From the NCBI GenBank assembly GCA_963682055.1, contig OY821744.1:30356967-30420966 (forward strand): a DNA stretch of 64,000 nucleotides. Reading direction: 5' to 3'. The stretch is from Primula veris (lineage: Eukaryota > Streptophyta > Magnoliopsida > Ericales > Primulaceae). Both the position numbers and the translations under genes were made by a program. Below the pieces are notes generated by a model. The model saw only the letters and a list, made by a program, of their open reading frames with translations. It had not been told where the DNA came from and made no database searches. Below are positions 1 to 11,400 of this stretch, one piece after another; position 1 is the first letter of the stretch, and each line of letters begins with the position of its first letter.

Positions 1-401
1 GGCTCTTTTACTTTTAGATTCTCAACATTCTACTGTGATATTAACTTTGCACCTTTGGTGCATTGGTTTTTAAGTGAGATTTTATTTTACATTGCGTCTG
101 AAATAAAGTTTTATTTAGTTTTCTTTCGATATCTTTTAAATTGTTCAAACAATTAAAAAGATTGCTTATATTTTATAATAATCGTTTTATTTGAATTTCT
201 ACGAAATAAGTAACTGGTTTAAGGTTTTATTCTTCGACATATAAACACAATGCCGAAAAAACGACTATGGACGTTTTGTTTATAATTTAAATAACTTATT
301 TTAACGAAAACACTAGTAGAGTTCTTTCGTTAAGATAAAACAAAAGTTCAATTGTGTTTCTTTATTCAATTTCAATCGTTTATAAATAAAAGTGATCCAA
401 T
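1..401. other. AT-rich leader of U1, no gene seen
   Basis: No coding potential is visible. Short perfect palindromes occur (TGCACC-TTT-GGTGCA near 48-62). AGTTC at 345-349 is the single-copy counterpart of the site where the copia element inserted in U2, so this is an empty site. The same leader recurs at 29673-30026 plus 40163-40214 and at 50676-51081. Confidence 0.6.
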
Positions 402-1150
402 TGGTGTTCATAGTCGTTTGGCGCGTAATATATACTTTATTACCATAGACTTCATCTAATTAGAACATAATATATACTTTCCTTAAGCATACCCCATAAA
501 AATAAAATAACCATTCTTATCATACATGATAAGATCATTTTAACAACAATCATCCATCCAACACACTACTATTGAAGCAGTTTGACAAAATTTTAGTGTA
601 TATTTTGAATTAGCTTCAACCGATTTATCAGAATTAATTTGGTTTAACAGACTTCATAAAAATGAGAGAAAATTTGTTTCTCAAATCTTTTTTTTTTTAT
701 CTAAGAAAAAGTTATACTTTCTTGAGCAAAAAAAAAAAAACTCAGCTTAAAAATAAAGTCAAATACTACCTCGGTTGATATAAAACTTAGAAAATGAAAC
801 TACCACCAAACACATCGTATTCATCCATCATCACCTTATATTTATGCTTATATACAATTTATTTCCATCATCACAGTACACAACCATTCATAACAAATGT
901 CGTATGAACTCGATCAAACCAAAATAAACAAAACACAGTAGTTGTTGGTATAATTTTTTTCAAGTCTGCAAATCCTTAAAAGCATTTTAAGTACTTTAAT
1001 AAGTATGATAAATTTTACTTTTAATAAATAAGATGAGAAAAGTTTTACTTTTCTAAAAAGTAGATTTTTTAATCACCACCAAACAACATTTTTACTTTTC
1101 ATAAGTAAAAGTAATATTAAGTAAAAAGTAAAGGTCACCAAACAAGACCA
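402..1150. mobile_element. Non-autonomous TIR element (TIR TGG...CGTTTGG)
   Basis: The left end TGGTGTTCATAGTCGTTTGG and the right end CCAAACAAGACCA are imperfect inverted repeats. The right subterminal region is rich in AAAAGTAAAA / TTTTACTTTT blocks, which can fold back. It has no ORF. It is related over about 700 bp to the right part of the element at 6309-7677. The GGYCTYGTTTGG-type terminus resembles Tourist/PIF-Harbinger or hAT MITEs, but no clean target duplication is visible, so the superfamily is left open. Copies lie at 40215-40959 and 51082-51826. Confidence 0.55.
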
Positions 1151-1201
1151 ATACGATTATGTCTAATTAACCCGAATACTGGGATCTTTCAATGAAGGTT
1201 A

Positions 1202-1796
1202 AGGGGAAATTACCAATACATACAATTTTACAAACCTAATTAACAAAACATAATATCTCAAACCTTCCTTTCCATCCCAAAAGGTACAACTAACTAACTA
1301 ACTAATTAGAGGGAAAATTTAAAAATATTAATAACAAATAAATAAAAAAATATTAAAAAATAACGTTTTTTAAAATAATTATTTTAAAAAAAAAACTTCA
1401 AAAAATAGGTTCATACATGTAGGTATACGCATTTCAAAAAGTAGGTGCATACATGTAGGTATGCACATTAATGCGCATACATGTAGGTATGCACAGTTCA
1501 AAAATTATTATTTTTTTTTTAAAAATAATTATTTTTTATAAAGTTTCAAAAAGTGCACATATCTTTAGGTATGCATATTTTGGTATTTTTCTTAAAGAAA
1601 TAATTTTATTTTTTTTCAATTTTTTTTTATAAAAAAAATGTTTTTTAAAATAAAATATTAATATTTTTTTTATTTTATATATTTTTTTTATTTTTTAGTT
1701 AGTTAGTTAGTTAGTTGTACCTTTTGGGAAGAAATGCTTGAGATTGTATTTTTTGATAATTAGATTTGGTCAATGGTATGTTTTGGGTATTGCCCC
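1202..1796. mobile_element. MULE-like element with long TIRs (about 120 bp)
   Basis: The left arm (1202 to about 1315, AGGGGAAATTACC...CTAACTAACTAACTAA) is the imperfect reverse complement of the right arm (about 1690-1796, TTAGTTAGTTAG...TATTGCCCC). The arms include the shared block CCCAAAAGGTACAACTAAC. A candidate 9-bp TSD is TGAAGGTTA (1193-1201) against TGAAGTTTT (1797-1805), which is imperfect. Long TIRs and a 9-bp TSD are typical of Mutator-like elements. There is no transposase. The centre holds three small hairpins of the form GCATAC-ATGTAG-GTATGC. Copies lie at 41011-41591 and 51878-52468. Confidence 0.55.
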
Positions 1797-1805
1797 TGAA
1801 GTTTT

Positions 1806-4207
1806 TTTTTAATCAGTACATGCCCAACTTGTATTAAATCAAAACAAAATTTTTTACATGGGCCAAGCCACCATGTTGGCCATTCCGTTCACATAAACGG
1901 TAAATTAATTACAAGATATCAGAATCAATGAGAATAAGTTTGATAAGAGGCCTACAATATACTAGAATGTGAGAAAAAACACTTATGTTAATACTTGAAA
2001 AACATAAATTTCTAAACTCAAAATTGGCTTCAATGACTTACCCCTTACTCCTTATACTTCATATCGTTATGACTCTGCATCCAAGATGAAGATGATCTAA
2101 GCAGCAAAATCAAGAGCCAAGTTTTAAATTAAATAAGGAGCTTTATCTATTTTAACACAGGGTAAAAACCTTCATTCTAGTATTAAACAAAAAAATCAAG
2201 CCAAAAGGCCAATTCATGCAATAAAATAGTCTGATAAATGTACAGTTCATGCACACCTCCAGCTGCTTTAAACAATAAAATGGTTATCCCTAAGACAAGA
2301 TGTCTCTTTTTGATCAAGCCAATAGTGAGCATGTAATAATCTGGGAAGTTACACATGGGTGAAAAGAGTGGCATTAAGTCCATTTACACCTTGCTTAGCC
2401 AAGTAGTCAACCACTTGATTTTGCTCCCTATAAACATGACATAAGTCACAGCCTACATAGCTCATAAGTTTAAAAATATCCAACCAATCAATACCATATT
2501 TATGGCCAGGGGAAATACCTCTAGCCCACCAGTTAACTATTAACTCAGAGTCAGATTCAATAAGAATATTATAGATCCCAAGACTATAAAAAATAACGAG
2601 TCCATTTTTAATAGTCATTAATTAAGTCTGCATAGGTGTTAGAATGGGTTCCTAGGTGTACAGAATAAGCAAAAATCATAATGCCTTCATCATTTCTAAG
2701 AATTCCCCCAAACCCACTATTGCCAGGGTTACCTAAAACAGAGCCATCACAATTTAATTTGAGTCTACCACTAGGTGGACACTTCCAAGACACTAGTTTT
2801 GATCTTTTAACATTGCAAGCAACATGAGCAATGATTAAAGAATGAAGCGTAATACAATGAAAGTTATTAGCAACTTTTTTTGGCTTGATAGTGAAACTTA
2901 GATCTCTAAGCCATTTGTTAACCTTAAAAATAATATCTTGAGAGTTCATAGTAATGCCATCAAATCTATAATTATTCTTACTAACCCATATTTTCCAGCT
3001 AATAATAAAGGGCACCAAAGCCGTTAAAAGTCCCACCTACGAATTATCACACAAATTACACCAATTAATAATATAGTTCTTCCAATTTCCCCATTAAAGG
3101 AAGGAAAGCCAAAAATATTAGCAAAATGATTCCAAACCTCACAGGAAACCTTACTATTACCCATCAAATGATAAATAGAGTCAATTTTATGATGAGTACA
3201 ACATGAGCATTTAGTAACAATACAAAACCCATACTTACCAATATCGTCATCAAGTTTAATAGCATCAAACCACATTTTCCAGAAGTGAATACTAATCTTA
3301 GTAGGAAGAGATGGGTTCCAGATGTGTTTAGCAATAGGAATAATAGGTTTCTTAATTCTAAAGAATTCAAAAGCACTTTTCAAAGTAAAATTACCATTGA
3401 AAGTATGAGGCTAGATCCTCACGTCCTCCTCTCTTCCTGAGATTGAACCTAAATGCAGCAACTTTAAAAATAAGAGCATTACCTCCCATTTGATGTAAAA
3501 GTTCTATGTTCCAGGCTTGAGTGATAAAGACCTTATTTAATAAAAATATGTGGAAAAATAACATGAAATTGATAATATAAGAGTCCACTATCGGTCCAAT
3601 TCTCATACCAGAAACTTACGAATCCTTCATTTATAATCCACTTACTATTATTCATTAAAACATTAAGTTTAGAACTAAAAAGTTTCCAAGAATAAGAATG
3701 AGCAGAATTAACAATAGGATTACCCCGATTAGCATTATTTCTAAAGTATTTTTGAAACATAAAAGTGGTCCAAGAATAATCCACATCTAAGAGTCTCCAA
3801 CTCATATTACTGTGGAGTGCTTTCATTGTATCATTTAAGCTCTTGATACCTAACCCACCTTCAGAAGTAGGACAAGCTAGTTTAGACCATTTAAGCCAAT
3901 GATGTTTGTTCTTTCCCTCATAAACTTTTCAAAAAAAATTAGCAAAAAATTGTTCAATTTAATCAATAACAACTTGAGGAGGCTGCATGACAGAAAGAAG
4001 ATACATAGGGATAGAGGAGAGAACGTGTTTAATAAGCATCAATTTAGCTCCATTAGAGAGAATATTACATTTCCAACTAGCCACTTTCTTACCAATTTTA
4101 GCAACTATAGGGTCATACATTGTAGCTATAAGTTTCGAGTGGTGTAGAGGTATACCTAAATATTTGGTAGGAAAAGTGCCTTCACTAAAACCTGTAGCTC
4201 TAGAGAT
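1806..4207 (-). pseudogene. LINE (non-LTR retrotransposon), 3' part: RT C-terminus, zf-RVT, RNase H
   Basis: The minus strand, read from 4207 downward, shows the end of a plant LINE ORF2. An LGIPL motif lies near 4150-4180. Next come the WKGN-LSNGAKLMLIKHVLSSIP block and FFANFF (about 3930-4070), typical of the RT C-terminal and linker region. A zinc-binding zf-RVT segment follows (about 3060-3390; WNPSLPTKISIHFWK, then a Cys/His cluster). Last is an RNase H domain (2349-3036) with LNCDGSVLGNPG, IESDSELIVNWW and VDYLAKQG. The blocks are in different frames with stops between them, so the copy is dead. The left edge is next to a T-run at 1802-1812, consistent with a minus-strand poly(A) tail. 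The catalytic RT core would lie to the right but is absent; a CACTA-like terminus sits there instead. Confidence 0.85.
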
Positions 4208-4450
4208 TACTACACCAAATTAGGCAATTTGGAACAGTAGTAAAGGGTTCCTATTAATTTTAGGAACACTCTTTGGGTGTCTCTCGCCAAAATATATCAT
4301 CTATTTGGCACAACAATAAAATGTTCCAAAGTTTATTTAGGAACGGAATTTTGGCATTCCAGTTTCTTGTTGGAACTAACATGAAGTGTTCCAACTATTT
4401 AATTTTAGACCATATAATTTGTGTACTGAAAGTCAAATAAAACAAAAATA
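4208..4450 (+). mobile_element. CACTA-like terminus with GGAAC/GTTCC subterminal repeats
   Basis: The LINE homology stops at TACTACACCAAATTAGG, a one-base variant of the CACTACACCAAA-type end of plant CACTA (En/Spm) elements. Within the next 200 bp the motif GGAAC and its complement GTTCC recur many times (about 4230, 4246, 4263, 4322, 4343, 4374, 4397), the usual layout of CACTA subterminal repeats. No matching opposite terminus was found. Superfamily assignment is inference from terminus and layout. Same junction at 44005 and 54883. Confidence 0.5.
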
Positions 4451-4726
4451 TGCAAAATAAAGAAGTTGCGATCAATACTATTTACGAAATAAAATTACTC
4501 AACAAACAAATTTTATAAATAGAAGTACATAGGTCAAGGATTCAGAAATGACTATATCATGTACTAACTTTTACAAGCTACAATCTGTCATTTAAAAAAT
4601 CTCCCCATTGACTAACACAAATTATGTTAAGTTTCAATTATCATAAAAGAGACAACTAATGTCCTAAACATAAATATTTTCTCCATGCTTATCACATAAG
4701 GGGTCTTCATATCTCCTTCATTGCCA

Positions 4727-5356
4727 TCAATTGTTTTGAATTTTACAAGGAGCGGCAACAAAGTGTGTCAATTCATTCAACTCAAATATAGCTATCTTCC
4801 TGCAAAAAAGAATAAAAAAAATAGAAAAAATTTAAACCAGCTATGCATTATATAGAAAATCATTCAAGAAAAACATTTAAAAGTTTTAGACATTGTTTTC
4901 AGAATCACAGGCAGAGCTATAAGTATTTGGATTTTCTTTGATAATTGTTGGTGAATACACGGAAATATTGAATTCCTAACGAGATCGTGATTTGGATTTA
5001 TTCAATATAAAAAGTAAACAAAATTGTATGCCTACTCACGTGTCAACGCTCATGCTCCATAAATGACTCACGATCCACAAATCTAACAGCTCTTCACCAT
5101 CCTGCCAATACATTAAGCAAATTAATAAATGGATTGACACAAATAATAAAGTAAAACAAGAATATGCACATAAAGTAAACCACTATTATGACAATACACT
5201 TACTTAAATGAAATAACTAAAAAGAACCTCTGTAAGTCTTAAGATCGAGTGTTAAGAAACTTACGTACGAACTCGAGGAACTCGCGTCACGACGTCCTCC
5301 CAAAACTCTCTGAGTGGTCCTCTCAATAAAGATTGGGTTTCTCTGTTGACTATTTC
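4727..5356 (-). CDS. Unrecognised spliced gene, three 3' exons (module copy 1)
   Basis: Three minus-strand segments form one open frame with consensus splice sites. Exon A is 5265-5356 (acceptor CTTAG|GA, donor TAC|GTAAGT). Exon B is 5040-5101 (acceptor GGCAG|GA, donor CAC|GTGAGT). Exon C is 4727-4799 (acceptor TGCAG|GA) and ends in TGA at 4727-4729. Lengths 92, 62 and 73 nt keep the phase, giving about 75 codons without a stop; the other frames of exon B have stops. The protein tail is Ser-rich (DASSSSSY), then DGEELLDLW, and ends KIQNN. I do not recognise it. The 5' exon is unresolved; a TATAAAA box lies upstream at 5743-5749. It could be the 3' end of a CACTA-type transposon gene, since transcription runs toward the 4208 terminus, or a captured host gene. 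Confidence 0.45.
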
Positions 5357-5742
5357 CTAAGATCAAGGACTTGAATCAAATTAGAAGTTCTGCTAGTAAG
5401 TTTAAAAAGTAATTAAAACATAAAAATCATATAAACATTCTTTACAGGTAGAACATTATTCATTTAATCTTTTTATTTCCTGATAATCACTGGTATTATA
5501 TTTCTTCAAAGCAAGTACAGTTCAAACAATTAATTTTCAAACATAGCTTATCAGAAAGTCTTTCATTTGTTAGTACTACACTTGTGTTTTTGAAACGCCT
5601 ATGCAAAGTGATCGTTGTTCATAACATTTCATCAAAATCTTTTAACGGAATCGAGATTAATGAAATGTTATAAACACGATCAGTTTGGAAGAGCATAATT
5701 CCCCGAGTTGTGGACAAATGCCTCTATGTTGATTGTTGGCCC

Positions 5743-5749
5743 TTTTATA
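5743..5749 (-). promoter_or_regulatory. Candidate TATA box upstream of the spliced frame
   Basis: On the minus strand the sequence is TATAAAAGGG, about 390 bp upstream of exon A. It is kept in all five module copies. About 60 bp downstream is an ATG (near 5690) opening a 25-codon frame, and a 12-bp stem (ATAACATTTCAT / ATGAAATGTTAT, about 5620-5670). The promoter role is inferred only from position and motif. Confidence 0.3.
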
Positions 5750-6308
5750 GGAATCCAATTTCACTTTTGCGATTTTGACAAATTAAATTGATTTGTGTTA
5801 ATATGGAAATAGAGGTGTGTCAAAATAGGCACCATTTCCTCTGCTGGTAAGGTTGTCATTATGTTTACTATTTTGGCACCTTTAATATCGAATATAAGTA
5901 GAAAGAAATTAGTACATAATTCTAACTGAATTGCATTTATGGTGAATATATCTTACTTACTCCAGCCATTATCTGTTCATTCCTAATTTTTACTAACATC
6001 TAACGCTGAACATGTACAGAAAACTTTGCGTAGGTTAATCGAATCCTATTGTGATGTTGTTAAATGTCGTCGATAAGCCACAAATATTGTCTTCTGTATT
6101 TATAATGTTGTCTCCAAATACATAGAATTGATTAGCATTACCTTCTTGAGTTTAACATGGGAGCAAATCTGATCAAACGAGACAACTTATTCTGTTAAAC
6201 GACTAACTAGCATTCTCGATTATTCAAGACACGTTACTACCTAAGTAGTTCAAACGGTTACTTAACAACTCTTAACTGCAACGAGTATAACAAAATGGGA
6301 AGATATAA

Positions 6309-7677
6309 TGGTCTCGTTTGGCGCGTCTTTTAGGTTTAAAAGTATACTTTTTGTAACAAGGTTGAAAAGAATATTTTTTCTGTTTATTTTTTAGTGAGTA
6401 AATATTGTTTGGTGAACATTGTAAAAGTATATTTTTCATTAAAAATGTTGTTTGGTAAAATATGTCTACGATTAATAGAATAAAATAAAATAATTAATTA
6501 GCAAAAATCATTTAATTGAAAGATTAAAAAGATACCAAATTAGAAAAATATAATGATTATAGGAACATAAAAAAGATGCAAAATTAACGATTTCGCCTAT
6601 GGTGCTTATGATTATACAAACATATATAATGATTATACCACGTTCTATATATAAATCCACACTTAACTAAGAATGTGATAAAAATGAGGGTGCTTTGTAT
6701 CAAAGCCTTTCAACAAAAATATTAAAATGCATATTACAGTTAGATTGAACAAATTAGCTCGGGTTTACTCCATTACGTTTCAGCAAGTTTACAAGTACAG
6801 ACTCGGATAGATAGAAAACGAATATGTAATATTCAAACATATACAATAGTCAGTTTTTTCAAATCATCTGAGTAATAAAGGATTTTTTTTATAGCACTTG
6901 TGATATTTAAGGACCCATAGACTTATAGGCAATTTCGATACTATACTTTTTAAGGAACCATATGCTTATTGGCATAGGCTTCATCAAATTAGAACATATA
7001 TATATACTTTCCTTAAGAGTACCTCATAAAAATAAAGTAACATTTCTTATCATATTGGTGATAAGATCATTTTAACAACAATCATCCATCCAACACACTA
7101 CTATTGGAGCAGTTTGGCGAAATTTCAATATATATTTTAAATTAGCTTCAACTTATTCATCATAATTAATTTGGTTTAATGAACTTCATAAAAATGAGTG
7201 AAAATTTGTTTCTAAAATATTTTCTTTTTATCTTAGAAAAAGTTATATTTCGTTGAGCAAAAAAAAAAAACCATCTTAAAGATAAAGTTTAATACTGTCT
7301 CGGTTGATACATAACTTAGAAAAAACTACCACCAAACACATCATATCCATCCATCATCATTTTATATTTATGCTTATATTCAATTTCTTTCCATCATCAC
7401 AAAACACAACCATTCATAACAGATGTCGTCTGAACTCAATCAAACAAAAATAAACAAATCACCGTAGTTGTTGGTACAATTTTTTTCAAGTCTGCAAATC
7501 CTTAAAAGCATTTTAATTACTTTAATAAGTATGGTAAATTTTACTTTTAATAAGTAAGATGAAAAAAGTTTTACTTTTCTAAAAAGTAGATTTTTTAATC
7601 ACCACCAAACAACATTTTTACTTTTCATAAGTAAAAGTAATATTAAGTAAAAAGTAAAGGTCACCCAAACAAGGCCA
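6309..7677. mobile_element. Non-autonomous TIR element, 1369 bp (module copy 1)
   Basis: The ends TGGTCTCGTTTGG and CCAAACAAGGCCA are inverted repeats, and the adjoining ATAA / TTAT extends the symmetry. Subterminal TGTTTGGT motifs occur on the left (about 6404-6456) and as ACCAAACA on the right. There is no ORF. Its right 700 bp are related to the element at 402-1150. No direct target duplication is seen, so it may be hAT-like or Harbinger-like. Other copies: 10483-11851 (complete), 57003-58273 (internal deletion); truncated copies begin near 14655 and 46126. Confidence 0.5.
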
Positions 7678-8430
7678 TTATGTATACATCAAATTTAATG
7701 GCTTTATTTGGTTGAAGGAATTTATTAATGAAACGTAACGTCATGCATAACTAGCTATAGGATCTTTTTAATTAAGAAAACAATGAAGCCATTCTCAAAT
7801 CACATCCCAGTGTGAGGAAGTGTATTCTAAGATTTACATAAGACGGACAAACTATAAAAATATATAGTTCTTAAAAAAAACAGGCCCTTCTTAAATGGCG
7901 TTGGCCGGATTTGTATAAAACAATGAGACAAGCCTATAAAAACAAGGTCAAAGTAATCATCCGTTTCATGTGATTTAATAATGTAGGCGAATAGAGTTAT
8001 TCGTTATTAATACCTATCACCGTGTATAAGTGCATTCGTTTAATATTGGTACGTCAGTAACCTTGCTACTAATTGCTTAATGGGATGAATTTTCAGAGGA
8101 AAATGAGTCAGTGTCTTGATAGTAATTATGAACAAGTACTCATGATATTTAAGATAAATTAAATCATAACCATCTGCTATTATAAAACTTGATCAGGGAT
8201 TGCTTAATTTGGAAAAATTTGTAATCTCCGTCACGTCAAGATCTCGGGTTTGTTTAGGGTTGCAACGGGGAGAAAATGGATATAGATTGTCGTGTTCGAT
8301 ATAGATATTACCACAATTTTGAAATCTCAGCACTTGATTATTATTATAACAGTTGTTCTTTTGTCTTGCGTTATTGTGCTCTTTAACAGAGAATGTTGAT
8401 TAAATACAGTAGGTATTGTGGCTTACCACA
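7678..8430. other. Right part of module copy 1, no gene seen
   Basis: AT-rich DNA without a supported ORF. It contains one GTTGCAAC at about 8263 and ends in the TTGTGG-CTTA-CCACAA hairpin at the module junction. Confidence 0.5.
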
Positions 8431-11400
8431 ATTTTAGGAACACTCTTTGGGTGTCTCTTGCCAAAATATATCATCTATTTGGCACAACAATAAAATGTTC
8501 CAAAGTTTATTTAGGAACGGAATTTTGGCATTCCAGTTTCTTGTTGGAACTAACATGAAGTGTTCCAACTATTTAATTTTAGACCATATAATTTGTGTAC
8601 TGAAAGTCAAATAAAACAAAAATATGCAAAATAAAGAAGTTGCGATCAATACTATTTACGAAATAAAATTACTCAACAAACAAATTTTATAAATAGAAGT
8701 ACATAGGTCAAGGATTCAGAAATGACTATATCATGTACTAACTTTTACAAGCTACAATCTGTCATTTAAAAAATCTCCCCATTGACTAACACAAATTATG
8801 TTAAGTTTCAATTATCATAAAAGAGACAACTAATGTCCTAAACATAAATATTTTCTCCATGCTTATCACATAAGGGGTCTTCATATCTCCTTCATTGCCA
8901 TCAATTGTTTTGAATTTTACAAGGAGCGGCAACAAAGTGTGTCAATTCATTCAACTCAAATATAGCTATCTTCCTGCAAAAAAGAATAAAAAAAATAGAA
9001 AAAATTTAAACCAGCTATGCATTATATAGAAAATCATTCAAGAAAAACATTTAAAAGTTTTAGACATTGTTTTCAGAATCACAGGCAGAGCTATAAGTAT
9101 TTGGATTTTCTTTGATAATTGTTGGTGAATACACGGAAATATTGAATTCCTAACGAGATCGTGATTTGGATTTATTCAATATAAAAAGTAAACAAAATTG
9201 TATGCCTACTCACGTGTCAACGCTCATGCTCCATAAATGACTCACGATCCACAAATCTAACAGCTCTTCACCATCCTGCCAATACATTAAGCAAATTAAT
9301 AAATGGATTGACACAAATAATAAAGTAAAACAAGAATATGCACATAAAGTAAACCACTATTATGACAATACACTTACTTAAATGAAATAACTAAAAAGAA
9401 CCTCTGTAAGTCTTAAGATCGAGTGTTAAGAAACTTACGTACGAACTCGAGGAACTCGCGTCACGACGTCCTCCCAAAACTCTCTGAGTGGTCCTCTCAA
9501 TAAAGATTGGGTTTCTCTGTTGACTATTTCCTAAGATCAAGGACTTGAATCAAATTAGAAGTTCTGCTAGTAAGTTTAAAAAGTAATTAAAACATAAAAA
9601 TCATATAAACATTCTTTACAGGTAGAACATTATTCATTTAATCTTTTTATTTCCTGATAATCACTGGTATTATATTTCTTCAAAGCAAGTACAGTTCAAA
9701 CAATTAATTTTCAAACATAGCTTATCAGAAAGTCTTTCATTTGTTAGTACTACACTTGTGTTTTTGAAACGCCTATGCAAAGTGATCGTTGTTCATAACA
9801 TTTCATCAAAATCTTTTAACGGAATCGAGATTAATGAAATGTTATAAACACGATCAGTTTGGAAGAGCATAATTCCCCGAGTTGTGGACAAATGCCTCTA
9901 TGTTGATTGTTGGCCCTTTTATAGGAATCCAATTTCACTTTTGCGATTTTGACAAATTAAATTGATTTGTGTTAATATGGAAATAGAGGTGTGTCAAAAT
10001 AGGCACCATTTCCTCTGCTGGTAAGGTTGTCATTATGTTTACTATTTTGGCACCTTTAATATCGAATATAAGTAGAAAGAAATTAGTACATAATTCTAAC
10101 TGAATTGCATTTATGGTGAATATATCTTACTTACTCCAGCCATTATCTGTTCATTCCTAATTTTTACTAACATCTAACGCTGAACATGTACAGAAAACTT
10201 TGCGTAGGTTAATCGAATCCTATTGTGATGTTGTTAAATGTCGTCGATAAGCCACAAATATTGTCTTCTGTATTTATAATGTTGTCTCCAAATACATAGA
10301 ATTGATTAGCATTACCTTCTTGAGTTTAACATGGGAGCAAATCTGATCAAACGAGACAACTTATTCTGTTAAACGACTAACTAGCATTCTCGATTATTCA
10401 AGACACGTTACTACCTAAGTAGTTCAAACGGTTACTTAACAACTCTTAACTGCAACGAGTATAACAAAATGGGAAGATATAATGGTCTCGTTTGGCGCGT
10501 CTTTTAGGTTTAAAAGTATACTTTTTGTAACAAGGTTGAAAAGAATATTTTTTCTGTTTATTTTTTAGTGAGTAAATATTGTTTGGTGAACATTGTAAAA
10601 GTATATTTTTCATTAAAAATGTTGTTTGGTAAAATATGTCTACGATTAATAGAATAAAATAAAATAATTAATTAGCAAAAATCATTTAATTGAAAGATTA
10701 AAAAGATACCAAATTAGAAAAATATAATGATTATAGGAACATAAAAAAGATGCAAAATTAACGATTTCGCCTATGGTGCTTATGATTATACAAACATATA
10801 TAATGATTATACCACGTTCTATATATAAATCCACACTTAACTAAGAATGTGATAAAAATGAGGGTGCTTTGTATCAAAGCCTTTCAACAAAAATATTAAA
10901 ATGCATATTACAGTTAGATTGAACAAATTAGCTCGGGTTTACTCCATTACGTTTCAGCAAGTTTACAAGTACAGACTCGGATAGATAGAAAACGAATATG
11001 TAATATTCAAACATATACAATAGTCAGTTTTTTCAAATCATCTGAGTAATAAAGGATTTTTTTTATAGCACTTGTGATATTTAAGGACCCATAGACTTAT
11101 AGGCAATTTCGATACTATACTTTTTAAGGAACCATATGCTTATTGGCATAGGCTTCATCTAATTAGAACATATATATATACTTTCCTTAAGAGTACCTCA
11201 TAAAAATAAAGTAACATTTCTTATCATATTGGTGATAAGATCATTTTAACAACAATCATCCATCCAACACACTACTATTGGAGCAGTTTGGCGAAATTTC
11301 AATATATATTTTAAATTAGCTTCAACTTATTCATCATAATTAATTTGGTTTAATGAACTTCATAAAAATGAGTGAAAATTTGTTTCTAAAATATTTTCTT

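Larger units (their letters stand above)
4257..8430 (+). repeat. 4.17-kb module, copy 1
   Basis: This is a 4174-bp unit starting at ATTTTAGGAACAC and directly repeated at 8431 and 12605. Copies 1 and 2 differ at only a handful of bases (for example within 4280-4290, 6990-7000, 7720-7730, 8345-8400), so the duplication is recent. The last about 28 bases, AATACAGTAGG... ending in the perfect hairpin TTGTGG-CTTA-CCACAA, occur only at the module junctions (copies 1/2 and 2/3). They are missing where copy 5 ends, so they look like filler made by the tandem event. Confidence 0.9.

Noticed and set aside
6309..7677. Firm assignment of the TIR elements to Harbinger
   Set aside because: The terminus is suggestive, but the flanking bases are inverted (ATAA/TTAT), not a direct 3-bp duplication, so the superfamily is left open.
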